64,000 bases of DNA from Oscillatoriales cyanobacterium (GCA_004293365.1 RDYN01000041.1:62001-126000), one strand, 5' to 3'; shown: positions 18,525 to 28,588, counted from the first letter of the stretch. The notes: generated by a model from the letters alone, not told the origin. Numbers and translations: made by a program.

Positions 18525-19061
18525 ATGATTAGTGGCGGCCCAGACTTTATATTACCAGGACAAGGCATAGATCAGGCTCCGGAATTCCAAGAACTAGAAA
18601 CTCCCGAAGGCGAGCTGCACCTGCGGTTCTACGTTCCTTCGGGGAACGAGTTCGCACTGCCGGCGACAGGGATTAGAGAGGTGCTATCCCCCTCCCCAGA
18701 CCGAATGACACCGATTCCTAACGTTTCCTCTTTGCTTTTAGGTACGCTAAACATGAGAGGGCGAGTGATTTGGGTGGCCGATCTGGGCCAATTTCTGGGA
18801 GACCAAACACCTCTGAACACCGATCGACCCGAAATCCCGATCGTGGCTGTGGAAGACCAAGACACGATTTTGGGGCTGGCAGTCGATCGAATTGTGGGGA
18901 TGGACTGGCTCGACGTAGACCAACTGCACTCTCAGAACAATGCACCAGACGGCATGATTCCATTTCTGAGGGGAGAATGGATGTTAGGTGCACCAGCGAC
19001 TAAAGTGCTCCGACTGCTAGATCAAGTGAAAATTCTGCGCTCTGCGCGGTGGGCAGCGTGA
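18525..19061 (+). CDS. hmpC: CheW-like adaptor HmpC
   Basis: 178 residues when started at ATG 18525, which has GAGAAG six bases upstream; the open frame extends back to 18381 but those 48 residues look non-coding. The CheW domain covers about residues 25-165: LHLRFYVPSGNEFALPATGIREVLSPSPDRMTPIPNVSSLLLGTLNMRGRVIWVADLGQFLG and TILGLAVDRIVGM. CheW proteins bridge the receptor and the CheA kinase. Here it precedes the receptor HmpD by 146 bases that contain AAATCTA-type heptamer repeats, and it follows the decayed TnpB. Equivalent to PilI of Synechocystis. Confidence 0.88.
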   Translation: MISGGPDFILPGQGIDQAPEFQELETPEGELHLRFYVPSGNEFALPATGIREVLSPSPDRMTPIPNVSSLLLGTLNMRGRVIWVADLGQFLGDQTPLNTDRPEIPIVAVEDQDTILGLAVDRIVGMDWLDVDQLHSQNNAPDGMIPFLRGEWMLGAPATKVLRLLDQVKILRSARWAA

Positions 19062-19195
19062 AATCGATTTTAGATTTGCGATTTGCGATTTTCGATTGGG
19101 GTCTAACTATCAACAGTCACAGGACTTGAGGCACGCATCTAAACATTCCAGCAAGATAAAAATCTAAAATCTCAAATCTAAAATCTAAAATCAAA
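19059..19195. repeat. ATTTGCG and AAATCTA heptamer runs between hmpC and hmpD
   Basis: Short degenerate arrays (GATTTGCGATTTGCGATTT near 19073 and AAATCTAAAATC units near 19158-19192) fill the spacer within this probable operon. Confidence 0.65.
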
Positions 19196-19207
19196 AGAGG
19201 GCGGCAA

Positions 19208-22200
19208 ATGGCAACAAGTACCAACTTTCAGCAGGACTACCAACGGGCAGAAGCGGCCTACATGGATGGCAACTATTCAGAAGCCGCGGCCCTAGTTTAT
19301 CAATTAGTAGAAGATTTCCCGGAAGACCCGAGCGCTAGGCTGCTGTGCGGGCACATCTACTGCTACGGACTGCAACAGTATGAGGTGGCACGGGAACAGT
19401 ACATGGTGGTGCTGAGCCTGAGTGACGACCCGAGTTTGGTCGAACACGCTCACGGCGGTATTAGCCACACAGACCAATTTTTATCCGGAGAACTGCACAC
19501 GGAAAGTTTCGAGGCTTTGTCTGCGGAAACTGAATTGGAATTCTACCCAGACTTGTCTCTGGAAGAAGGGTTGGAAGACCCGGATTTAGCACTTTTCCAA
19601 GGAAATTCCCCATCCGTGTCCTATGGGAGTCAATCGCCGCAGGATATGGAAAACGAGGACTTGGCAGATTTGGGCATGAGCGGGTTGGAGTGGGAACCAC
19701 AAGACAGCAGTGCTGCAACCTCTGTCGAAGATTTAAGTAACCCCTTTGCTGGGGACAGCGGCGCAATGGCAGCTTATGCTGATGCGTCCGAGCCGCTAGA
19801 CATGGACGAATTCGGCTCGGATTTGGGAGATCCTTTTGGCCTAGATGACCCTGGGTTTGAGGCTGGTGACTTCTCTGATAGCAAAGTTTCTGGTTCCAAG
19901 GCGCCTTATTCAGGAGAGTTGTTTTCAGAAGCTCCAACTCAGGTACTCAACGGTCAAAGTTTTGCTGGTTCCCAAAGCGGGAATTCCTTCGACTCGCAGC
20001 AATTAGACTCCCCCACCGGGCCGTCTGACAATTTTGGCGAACCTTTTGCACCGCTCGATTTGCCAGACGAACTTGACTTGAATGATGACGATTACGACTA
20101 TCAATCCCCGCCCGTGACCGGGCAAAATCAAGGTCAGAAGCCACCCCTGTCAGAAGAGGCAGACCCTTTTGCTCAGCCGATGTCCTCGGGTTTTGGGTCT
20201 TCTCGATCGCAAAGCAAGCAGCCGAATATTGACTCGGAATACTCGTCAAATTATTCGCTGGCGGAAGACGAAACGCTGTTGATGGGAGGTGCTGTCCCCA
20301 ATTCTCACTCGTCAAGGTCGAGCCGGGGACAATTTAATTCGGCCGATCGATCGAACTCTAACAGAAACGGTTACGGCGACTCGGAACCACCGGCATTTGG
20401 CTCCATAGACAGCTTTGAGTTAGATGCTTTTGATGACGACGCTTTTAGCGATTCTTTCTCTCTGGATGAAAACGAGCAAGCCACTGCTTTCGGGGCTGCA
20501 ACCAAGAACAGCAGCGACTGGTCGTCAAAAACAGGGAACACTCAAGAACACAGCGGCTTTTTAGACGAATTTGACGATTTTGACGATTTGGGCAATTTGC
20601 CGGATTTTGATATCTCAGAAGATGCGAACAGTTCGATCCTGAGAGGTAACACCAATTTTGGCAACTCGACCAGCGGCATGATGGGTACGAGCGGCAGCGG
20701 TCTGGACTTTGACAACAGCGACGGCTCGGCAATTCGAGACGACGAAATTTTTAGCATTTCCGGCCCTGCTGATGCGTCGGTGCCGACTTTTGCTCCCACA
20801 GACACTGAAGCGATCGATACTTCGGTGACTGTAGAACAGGGCGGACTGGCTTTCTTGGAAAATGCCCCTCTGTTTACCAAACAGTTGTACACGGCGATCG
20901 GGGCCGGATTGGTTTCTCTGGTAGCTGTGGCTTTCGTGACGAACATTGCTTCCTATCAAGCTCTGAAGCAAGACAAGCCGGAGGCGATCGTTTACCTGCG
21001 CCAAACAGGCTGGGTAATGACGGCAGCGGCAGGCTTTACGAGCTTTTTGACTTCTTGGGGCATCGGGCAGTTGATCGCCAAGCAGGTACGCAAGTCTTCG
21101 GACAATTTGCAAGCTCAGTTCGATGCTGTATCTCAAGGAACTTTGGACGCTCGGGCTACGATTTACTCGGAAGATGAATTTGGCAAAATGGCTGCTAAAT
21201 TCAACCACATGGCGAAGGTGATCCAAACTACGATTAGCGATACCAGACGCAAGTCTGACGAGCAGGAACAGGCAAAAGAAGATTTGCAGCGCCAAGTGAT
21301 TCGCTTGCTAGATGACGTGGAAGGAGCGGCTCGGGGTGACTTGACGGTGACGGCGGAAGTGACGGCAGACGTTTTGGGCGCTGTTGCTGACTCGTTTAAC
21401 TTGACAATTCAAAACCTGCGCGAAATCGTCCATCAGGTGAAGCAGGCGGCTCGGGAGGTTAGCAAAGGCGCTACGGATAGTGCCAAGTTTGCGGGCGATT
21501 TGTCTTCTGACGCGCTGCGGCAGGCTGAGGAACTGGCGGCGACGCTGAATTCGGTGCAAGTCCTCACTGATGCGATTCAGCGGGTCGCAGAGAGTGCTAG
21601 AGAGGCGGAAGAAGTGGCTCGGGGCGCGGCGGCAACGGCTCTGAAAGGGGGCGAGGCTGTGGAGCGGACGGTGGCCGGGATTTTGGAAATTCGAGAAACT
21701 GTAGCAGAAACCACGAGAAAAGTCAAGAGGTTGGCGGAAGCTTCTCAAGAAATTTCTAAGATTGTGGGTTTGATTGCGGCGATCGCCTCTCGGACGAATT
21801 TGTTGGCTCTTAACGCTAGTATTGAGGCGGCGAGAGCTGGGGAGTCGGGTAGGGGTTTTGCGATCGTGGCGGATGAGGTGCGACAGTTGGCAGATCGATC
21901 GGCGAAATCTTTGAAAGAAATCGAACAGATCGTGATGCAAATTCAAAGTGAAACCGGCGCGGTAATGACGGCGATGGAAGAAGGGACGCAGCAGGTGATT
22001 GAGGGGACAAGATTGGCAGAACAGGCGAAGCGATCGCTTGAAGATATCATTCAAGTTACCAATCGCATTGACGTGTTAGTGCGATCGATTACTGCGGACA
22101 CTGTAGAACAGAATGAAACAGCTCGTTCGGTGGCCGCTGTGATGCAGGCTGTCGAGCTAACTGCTCAGGAAACGTCCCAAGAAGCGCAGCGAGTTTCGGG

Positions 22201-22285
22201 TGCTTTGCAAAATTTGGTAGGCGTTGCTCGCGACCTTTTGACATCGGTGGAAAGGTTCCGAGTAGAAACAGCAGAAAGACAATAA
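19208..22285 (+). CDS. hmpD: Methyl-accepting chemotaxis protein HmpD
   Basis: 1025 residues. Residues 8-95 form a TPR-like helical module (YQRAEAAYMDGNYSEAAALVYQLVEDFPEDPSARLLCG). Residues 100-545 are a very long Ser/Asp/Gly-rich, probably disordered stretch. Two membrane segments follow (about 560-585 and 601-622), then HAMP (about 626-680) and the signalling domain with the conserved hairpin NLLALNASIEAARAGESGRGFAIVADEVRQLA at about 860-895. The protein resembles PilJ/HmpD, the receptors controlling type IV pili; no GAF light sensor is present, so it is not the PixJ phototaxis receptor. Both the N-terminal and long disordered parts should be cytoplasmic because only a short loop lies between the membrane segments. 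A GAGGG precedes the ATG. Confidence 0.92.
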   Translation: MATSTNFQQDYQRAEAAYMDGNYSEAAALVYQLVEDFPEDPSARLLCGHIYCYGLQQYEVAREQYMVVLSLSDDPSLVEHAHGGISHTDQFLSGELHTESFEALSAETELEFYPDLSLEEGLEDPDLALFQGNSPSVSYGSQSPQDMENEDLADLGMSGLEWEPQDSSAATSVEDLSNPFAGDSGAMAAYADASEPLDMDEFGSDLGDPFGLDDPGFEAGDFSDSKVSGSKAPYSGELFSEAPTQVLNGQSFAGSQSGNSFDSQQLDSPTGPSDNFGEPFAPLDLPDELDLNDDDYDYQSPPVTGQNQGQKPPLSEEADPFAQPMSSGFGSSRSQSKQPNIDSEYSSNYSLAEDETLLMGGAVPNSHSSRSSRGQFNSADRSNSNRNGYGDSEPPAFGSIDSFELDAFDDDAFSDSFSLDENEQATAFGAATKNSSDWSSKTGNTQEHSGFLDEFDDFDDLGNLPDFDISEDANSSILRGNTNFGNSTSGMMGTSGSGLDFDNSDGSAIRDDEIFSISGPADASVPTFAPTDTEAIDTSVTVEQGGLAFLENAPLFTKQLYTAIGAGLVSLVAVAFVTNIASYQALKQDKPEAIVYLRQTGWVMTAAAGFTSFLTSWGIGQLIAKQVRKSSDNLQAQFDAVSQGTLDARATIYSEDEFGKMAAKFNHMAKVIQTTISDTRRKSDEQEQAKEDLQRQVIRLLDDVEGAARGDLTVTAEVTADVLGAVADSFNLTIQNLREIVHQVKQAAREVSKGATDSAKFAGDLSSDALRQAEELAATLNSVQVLTDAIQRVAESAREAEEVARGAAATALKGGEAVERTVAGILEIRETVAETTRKVKRLAEASQEISKIVGLIAAIASRTNLLALNASIEAARAGESGRGFAIVADEVRQLADRSAKSLKEIEQIVMQIQSETGAVMTAMEEGTQQVIEGTRLAEQAKRSLEDIIQVTNRIDVLVRSITADTVEQNETARSVAAVMQAVELTAQETSQEAQRVSGALQNLVGVARDLLTSVERFRVETAERQ

Positions 22286-22426
22286 TTGATTGTTTAATGC
22301 TTTTCTTACTTCCTGATTTACAAGCACGTTAGTGTGGCAATGATGGCAAACAAAAAGCAACCTCGCAGCCTTAAAACCGCTGCGGGGATGCCAATTCAGC
22401 ACCTAAACAAACTAGGAGTTGTACAG

Positions 22427-23245
22427 ATGAACGATAACATAGTAGAGGTTATTCCTGGGATATTTGGTGAGATTCAGCCGACGGGCTGTATTATCTCTAC
22501 TTTAACCAGATCTAGCAGTGGCTATTCCAACAAAAGAGTTCGGATTAACGGTGAATGGAAAACGCTTACTGTTCATCGTTTGGTATTAGAAAATATTTTA
22601 GGTCGTCCGATTAGATCCGAATACTTTTGTTGCCATACTTGTGATGTTCGTAACTGCATTAATCCCAACCATTTATGGGAAGGATCTAGACTGGAAAATT
22701 CTCAAGATAGGTTTAGAAAAGGACGGGTTAAAGATGTAGGAAGCACATCTGCTCCTAAACCTCAAAAACAACTGCGAGGCGTAGAAATAATTCCCGGTAT
22801 TAGGGCCGAAATACAGCCGAATGGCTGCATGATTTGTATCTTGGCTAAAAGAAGTGATGGTTACGCCATTAAGGGTACTAAAATTAATGGCAAAACTAAA
22901 AGTTTCTACGCTCACAGATTGGTACTGGAACACAAACTGGGACGACCTGTAAAACCTGGTTATTTTGCGTGTCACAGTTGCGACGATCGCGGTTGTGTCA
23001 ACCCCGATCATTTGTGGGAAGGAACTCCCGCCGATAACTCCCGCGATTCTATAGAAAAAAACCGCTTTCCTTTCGTTCAGGGCAAGATATGTCCTACCCG
23101 CAAGCTAAAACCCGAACAGGTGCAGCAGATTCGCTATCTTTTAGGTGAGGGGATCTCGAAAGCAGAAATAGCTAGGAGATTTGCAATATCTCGCAGTCAG
23201 ATTATTCTGTTGTCAAGGGGAGAGATTTACAGAGACATTCTCTAA
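22427..23245 (+). CDS. Double HNH endonuclease, freestanding, between hmpD and hmpE
   Basis: 272 residues from ATG 22427 with AGGAG ten bases upstream; a longer frame from a GTG at 22334 lacks a binding site. The protein is an internal duplication: residues 1-85 and 108-205 each contain IPGIxxEIQPxGC, a VHRLVLExxLGRP helix and an HNH/zinc core CHxCDxRxCxNPxHLWEGxxxxNSxD. This is the pattern of AP2/HNH-type homing endonucleases found in phages and mobile introns. The C-terminal 60 residues (KLKPEQVQQIRYLLGEGISKAEIARRFAISRSQI) are a helix-turn-helix that should bind DNA. It lies 141 bases after hmpD and 51 bases before hmpE. No chemotaxis role is apparent; it is probably an intruder that left the operon readable. 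Confidence 0.82.
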   Translation: MNDNIVEVIPGIFGEIQPTGCIISTLTRSSSGYSNKRVRINGEWKTLTVHRLVLENILGRPIRSEYFCCHTCDVRNCINPNHLWEGSRLENSQDRFRKGRVKDVGSTSAPKPQKQLRGVEIIPGIRAEIQPNGCMICILAKRSDGYAIKGTKINGKTKSFYAHRLVLEHKLGRPVKPGYFACHSCDDRGCVNPDHLWEGTPADNSRDSIEKNRFPFVQGKICPTRKLKPEQVQQIRYLLGEGISKAEIARRFAISRSQIILLSRGEIYRDIL

Positions 23246-23296
23246 GAATACTAAAATAGACCCAATACAATAACGCTTAAAATCAGGAATAAAACT

Positions 23297-26200
23297 ATGC
23301 TGCCGGAACAACAACAGAGGATTATGGGCTACTTTATTGAGGAGGCAAAAGACCACCTCAATACGATCGAGCAAGGGTTGCTGAACCTGCAAGCGACGAT
23401 CGAAGACCCAGAACTGGTTAACGAAGTATTTAGGGCTGCTCACTCTGTCAAAGGAGGAGCCGCAATGCTAGGCCTGACGAGCATTCAGCAAACATCTCAC
23501 CGACTGGAAGATAGTTTTAAAATTTTAAAAGAGTGCAGCGTTAAAGTTGACCAACAGCTAGAGTCGCTGTTTTTGCGAATTTTTGACACGTTGCAAGGGC
23601 TGTTAGAGCAACTGTCGGGGCCTTTTGGGCTGACAGAGGAATTGGGAGAGCAGATGGTTCGAGAATTAGAACCTGTATTTGAAGAACTTAACGGGCACTT
23701 GGGAGGACTTGTCGGACACTGCGTTAACGATGACGAGAGCAGCCCGCTGCCAGTACCACAAGCAGTTATGGCCCGAATGGGAGCCGGGGCGTTTAACTCA
23801 TCAGTGAGTTTTGCGGAGTCGGATTCAGGTTACGCATCTGATGTCACAGCAACGGAAGAAAGCGCGCTGCACCTGGTATTTGACTCGGATGTGCCGGCGA
23901 GGATGCGGGAAATGCTGCAAGAGTTCAAACAGCCTGAGGGCTCTGAGAGCAGGCGACAACTTAGGAATATTTGTCGGAACTTGAAAATGGCGGGGGAGGA
24001 CTTTGAACTGCCCGAGTGGATAGAATTGATCGCTGCGGTAGAAAAGGCGATCGCCAACCCAGAAAATACCTACCGCACCTTAGCCCCAACGGTCATCAAA
24101 GACATCAAACAAGCGCAAGAACAGGTACTTTCGGGTAATTCTGGGTCGATCGCACCCAGTGCCAAACTTCTGGCCCTGATACCCGTGGCTGTGGTTCCCG
24201 AAACAGATTTTGAAGACTTGCTGGCCTTCGCTCAACCGGGTACGTTGGGTTCAAAGGCGGTTTCTGTTGAAGATGCAGCCTGGGATCTGGCTTTGGGCGG
24301 CGATTCCCCGGATGGATTGAACAAGTTGCAGCCAACTATTTCAGGGCTGAGCATAGACGAGCTGTTCGAGCAACTCGACGGCGACGAGAGCGACGATTAC
24401 GCCGGAGGTCGATCGCCGTTGGACACTTCCCCGAGCTTCGGAGAATCAGATGTAGAGACTGGTTCTTTTAGAATCTCGACGCGCACGGGCCCGGAAGTGG
24501 GGGCGGCCGAACTCAACACCTTAGCAGACTTGTTTGAAGGCGAATCTCCGGATCTCGACGGCGCTTGGGAAGAAGAAGAAGATCTCGACTACGTACAATC
24601 TGCTTCTAGGATGCCGACGGGGGGAATCATGGAATTAGACGATGATGACAATTCCGGCGATTTTACTGATTTGTTGTTTGACGAATACGGTGAGGAAAAT
24701 TCGGAAACGAATGCGGCGCATCCTTTGGAGGACCTCACGAGTTTGTTTGGGGACGATTTGCTGTTTGGAGGCGAGGCTGATGGTTCGGCGGTGGCAGCCG
24801 ATCGGGAAAATGCGGGTTTGAAGCAGCCGCCAACTCGCAAACAGCTTGAAACTGGTAACAGGCAAGGTTTGGATCGGGGAGAGGGCAGGGCGGGCATTAC
24901 CAGGAGGCAAGCTGATGAAGATGCTCTCGGTACGCTTTTGGACGAAGTGGCGGCCCAAACTTCTGTTGTGACGGCAGATGCTGATTTGGATAACTTGTTC
25001 GGCAATTTAGGTTCATCTGAGGAAGCGGCTGTGCCGGCAGTCTCCGAGGAGTATGCTCTCAACCCTGATGCTTTCGACGCAGAATTTTTGGATGCCGCAG
25101 GTGGTGGCAATGATTCAGGGGATGCAGAAAAACCGGCTGTAGCCGAAATAGATGATTTCGAGTTGCTCTCTGAGGTGGAGGAAGACTCGGATTTCAGCGA
25201 GCTGTTGAGCATTACTTCTGATTTCCTTTCTTCTGAAGGTGAAGGTGGGGAGAGCAGGGGCCATCGATCTTCAGCTACTGGCAGCACACCAAATGAGGAA
25301 AGTGGCAGCGTTAACATGACATCAAATTCTGATTCTGATTCTGATTTAGATATTTCTGCGGATGGAGATTGGCTAGAAGATGCTTTTGGCCTGGAAGACG
25401 AGTCTGCACAATCAACCAACCTGGATCTGGAGGATACAGATTTAGATGCGCTGTTTGGGGATATTACCTCGGACTCGATTTCTGAGGATGAGGAGGCTGG
25501 GCGCGATCGTCCGGCGGTTCCTTCCCGAGAGGCGGCGGATTTGGCAGATCTGTTCGGTTCTGTACCTACGGGTACTGAGTATGACGGGGAAGATTCGCCA
25601 GAAGAAGTCGATGGGGATTGGTTGAATTTAAATGTGGATTCTCCATTGCCCAGTGCTGGTACGGCTGCGGATGAGGGCGACTTGGCGAGTTTGTTCTCGG
25701 ACTCGGAGGCGACTGTTTCGGAGGCAGGCTTGGCAGATTTGGCGGCGGTTGAATTTGGAGTATTGTCCGATCGTCCCGATCCAGAAATTGCCAGTGCCGA
25801 GTCTGATGAGGGCAGTTTCGATTTGTTGGAGGATATGTTTGGCGAAGCGCCTCCTGCGTCGGTGGATGCCGAAGCTGATTTTGATTTGCAGGAGTTGTCG
25901 GCCGAAGTTGCTGAGGGTTTGTTCGAGTCTGAAGGTGCGGATTTGTTCGATCGAACCCAAACAGATGCCGCTAGTGAATCCGAGGAGGAAGATGATTTGT
26001 TTGCCGCGCTGGAAACCGATTTTTCGGCTGGCGATTTAGAGGCGCTGTCGGCAGAATCTCTCGATGGTATGTTTGACGGCGATGCTGATTTGCTGGCTGC
26101 TCTCGAAACCGGGGCGACTCTCAATACCGAAGAGTTGGATGCTTTTGATGACTTGTTGGATTCGCTAGATGCTGGACCTCTGGTGACTTCGGAACTGACG

Positions 26201-28588
26201 GGCTTTGGCGACGATGACGAAGAATCGAGCGAAGCCGGTGCTGCGGAGTTGGAAGATGAGTCGCTGGCGGACTTTTTTAGCGACATTCAATCAGGCACTG
26301 AGGATTCCGAAGGCAATTTTGACGATTTAGAAGCGCTGTTAATCGCAGGCGGTGCTGGGGTGGCAATGGCCGCCTCTGGGGGTGCAAATCCAAGTCCGGT
26401 AACGACGGAAGTTTTCTCCGATCTCGAAGATCTGCTGAGCGAGAGCGCAACTATGCCGGAAATTCCAGCACCGGCGAAAACTGCCCGCAAAGCTCCACCC
26501 CCTCCTGCTGCGGAGAGCGACGACGAATTTGGCGACTTAGAAAAACTGCTGGAAGATCCAAAGGACAGCGGCCGTCAAGGCGAAACCAATATCGGACAGT
26601 CGGCGGTCAACAACAGACCCAGGCGGAATCCCCGCGCGGGCGGGTTCGGCGACCAAACCATGCGCGTACCGGTCAAGCAACTGGACAACCTCAGCAACTT
26701 GATGGGCGAACTGGTAGTCAACCGCAACAGTTTGGAGCAAGACCAAGAACGGATGCGGCAGTTTTTGGACAATTTGCTGCACCAGGTGACGCTGCTGAGC
26801 GATGTCAGCCAACGGACTCAGGATTTCTACGAGCGGAGTCTTTTGGAGATTGCTTTGCTAGCAAACCGTCAGGGACACCGATCGGCTTGGCGCAATGAGG
26901 AGGGGCCCCAAAACCGGGGGGAAAGTGCCTGGAGACCAGAGGAAATGGACAGGTTTACTCCTTTCCACAGTTTGGCTCAGGAGATTATCGAGCTGATCGT
27001 GCGGGTGCGGGAGTCGGCGGCGGACATTGAGTTTTTGGTGGATGAGGCGGATCAGGTGACTCGCCAACTGCGCCAAGTCACGACTCAACTGCAAGAAGGT
27101 TTGACTCGCGCCCGGATGAAGCCGTTTGCGGAGACGACGGACAGGCTGTTCCGGGCGGTGCGGGAAATTGGGATTAAGTGCGGCAAGCAGGCTCAGTTGC
27201 AGGTTGAGGGTAAGGATATTTTGATCGACAAGATGATTGTGGATCAGCTTTATGACCCGATGACTCACTTGGTGAACAATGCGATTACCCACGGGATCGA
27301 AGCGCCGGAGGTGCGTCTGGCGGCCGGGAAGCCTGCGATGGGCAGGATTACGATTCGGGCTTTCCACCAAGGGAATCAAACGGTGGTTTCGGTTTCTGAC
27401 GATGGGGCGGGAATTGACCCGCAAAAGGTGAAGGCGAAGGCGATCAAGCAGAATTTGCTGACGGCGGCTCAGGCTCAGAGGATGTCTCGCTCGGAAGTTT
27501 ACAATTTGCTGTTTATGCCCGGTTTCAGCACTCAGGAACAGGCGACGGAGTACGCGGGCCGGGGGGTCGGTATGAACGTTGTAGAGACCTCGCTGCACGA
27601 AATTCGGGGGACTGTGGGGATTGATTCGACGATCGGCAAAGGTACAGTATTTACCATCCGTTTGCCTCTGGTGTTGAGTATTTCTAAGGCTCTGACTTGC
27701 ATTAGCGATCGAGCAAGGATTGCTTTCCCGATGGACGGGGTGGAGGACATGATCGATGTGCCTCGCGATCAGGTGACGACGGGGGCGGACGGTTTGCCTT
27801 GCATTGAGTGGCGGGGTTCGATTTTGCCGTTCCGCCCGCTGCGGGATTTGTTGGGTTACAACCGCCATTTGGGCCGGGGCAGCGTTTACGGGTTTAATAC
27901 TGACGATGACATGATTTCGGTGATCGTGCTGCGCTCTGCTGGCAATTTCTTGGCGGTGCAGGTGGATCAGGTTTCGACGGAACAGGAAATCGTGATCAAG
28001 CAGTTGGAGGGGCCTGTGCCGAAGCCGATCGGGATTGCGGGTGCTACGGTGCTCGGGGATGGCCGGATTGTGGCGATCGCGGATGTTCTGGAATTGATCG
28101 ATTTGGCTACTGGAAGGCTGCGGAAGGAAGCTGGCGGTACGCTTTGGGATGAGAGCGATCGAGCTGCTGCTGAGGCGGAAGTTGAGAAGACTGAGCCTAC
28201 TGTGTTGATTGTGGATGATTCGATTACGGTGCGATCGCTCTTGTCGATTACTTTTGAGAAGGCTGGCTACCGAGTTGAGGAAGCTCGCGACGGTAAGGAA
28301 GCTTGGGAAAAGATGAAGTCTGGCCTGCCTTGCGATATCGTGTTCTGCGATATTGAGATGCCGAGAATGGATGGTTTGGAACTACTTTCTCGGATGCAGA
28401 AGGATACGGTTTTGTGCGAATTGCCGATCGCGATGCTAACTTCTCGCGGTGCTGACAGACACCGCCAAATGGCTTACAGTTTGGGTGCGAAGGGCTATTT
28501 CACTAAGCCTTATTTGGAGGAACAGTTGCTTGATGCTGCTGGTCGAATGCTGAAGGGTGAGGTTGTTGGTGCTCCGGCTATGGCTTAG
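23297..28588 (+). CDS. hmpE: Hybrid CheA histidine kinase HmpE with C-terminal receiver
   Basis: 1763 residues. Hpt domain at residues 1-110 with the phosphorylated His49 in AAHSVKGGAAML. Residues about 340-1110 are extremely rich in Asp, Glu, Ser, Leu and Gly with recurring DLxxLFxD-like motifs, probably disordered. Then follow the dimerisation region (LSNLMGELVVNRNSLE, about 1134), the ATPase with N box HLVNNAITHGIEAPEVR (about 1325) and G boxes VSVSDDGAGIDP and GRGVGMNVV, a CheW-like domain (about 1455-1600), and a receiver (about 1633-1750) with Asp1685 in VFCDIEMPRMDG. It takes signals from HmpD via HmpC and phosphorylates the regulators. Domain order fits PilL/HmpE. The acidic region makes misleading long open frames on the opposite strand. 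Confidence 0.93.
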   Translation: MLPEQQQRIMGYFIEEAKDHLNTIEQGLLNLQATIEDPELVNEVFRAAHSVKGGAAMLGLTSIQQTSHRLEDSFKILKECSVKVDQQLESLFLRIFDTLQGLLEQLSGPFGLTEELGEQMVRELEPVFEELNGHLGGLVGHCVNDDESSPLPVPQAVMARMGAGAFNSSVSFAESDSGYASDVTATEESALHLVFDSDVPARMREMLQEFKQPEGSESRRQLRNICRNLKMAGEDFELPEWIELIAAVEKAIANPENTYRTLAPTVIKDIKQAQEQVLSGNSGSIAPSAKLLALIPVAVVPETDFEDLLAFAQPGTLGSKAVSVEDAAWDLALGGDSPDGLNKLQPTISGLSIDELFEQLDGDESDDYAGGRSPLDTSPSFGESDVETGSFRISTRTGPEVGAAELNTLADLFEGESPDLDGAWEEEEDLDYVQSASRMPTGGIMELDDDDNSGDFTDLLFDEYGEENSETNAAHPLEDLTSLFGDDLLFGGEADGSAVAADRENAGLKQPPTRKQLETGNRQGLDRGEGRAGITRRQADEDALGTLLDEVAAQTSVVTADADLDNLFGNLGSSEEAAVPAVSEEYALNPDAFDAEFLDAAGGGNDSGDAEKPAVAEIDDFELLSEVEEDSDFSELLSITSDFLSSEGEGGESRGHRSSATGSTPNEESGSVNMTSNSDSDSDLDISADGDWLEDAFGLEDESAQSTNLDLEDTDLDALFGDITSDSISEDEEAGRDRPAVPSREAADLADLFGSVPTGTEYDGEDSPEEVDGDWLNLNVDSPLPSAGTAADEGDLASLFSDSEATVSEAGLADLAAVEFGVLSDRPDPEIASAESDEGSFDLLEDMFGEAPPASVDAEADFDLQELSAEVAEGLFESEGADLFDRTQTDAASESEEEDDLFAALETDFSAGDLEALSAESLDGMFDGDADLLAALETGATLNTEELDAFDDLLDSLDAGPLVTSELTGFGDDDEESSEAGAAELEDESLADFFSDIQSGTEDSEGNFDDLEALLIAGGAGVAMAASGGANPSPVTTEVFSDLEDLLSESATMPEIPAPAKTARKAPPPPAAESDDEFGDLEKLLEDPKDSGRQGETNIGQSAVNNRPRRNPRAGGFGDQTMRVPVKQLDNLSNLMGELVVNRNSLEQDQERMRQFLDNLLHQVTLLSDVSQRTQDFYERSLLEIALLANRQGHRSAWRNEEGPQNRGESAWRPEEMDRFTPFHSLAQEIIELIVRVRESAADIEFLVDEADQVTRQLRQVTTQLQEGLTRARMKPFAETTDRLFRAVREIGIKCGKQAQLQVEGKDILIDKMIVDQLYDPMTHLVNNAITHGIEAPEVRLAAGKPAMGRITIRAFHQGNQTVVSVSDDGAGIDPQKVKAKAIKQNLLTAAQAQRMSRSEVYNLLFMPGFSTQEQATEYAGRGVGMNVVETSLHEIRGTVGIDSTIGKGTVFTIRLPLVLSISKALTCISDRARIAFPMDGVEDMIDVPRDQVTTGADGLPCIEWRGSILPFRPLRDLLGYNRHLGRGSVYGFNTDDDMISVIVLRSAGNFLAVQVDQVSTEQEIVIKQLEGPVPKPIGIAGATVLGDGRIVAIADVLELIDLATGRLRKEAGGTLWDESDRAAAEAEVEKTEPTVLIVDDSITVRSLLSITFEKAGYRVEEARDGKEAWEKMKSGLPCDIVFCDIEMPRMDGLELLSRMQKDTVLCELPIAMLTSRGADRHRQMAYSLGAKGYFTKPYLEEQLLDAAGRMLKGEVVGAPAMA

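Noticed and set aside
24589-26286. 565-codon open frame on the minus strand opposite hmpE
   Set aside because: Ser-rich, without ATG-plus-binding-site or any motif; it mirrors the Asp/Glu/Ser-rich coding of the kinase's disordered region, where complementary codons are also open.
26858-27868. 336-codon minus-strand frame opposite the hmpE kinase core
   Set aside because: Arg/His/Pro-rich shadow of the conserved ATPase and CheW regions on the plus strand, which carry all expected motifs.
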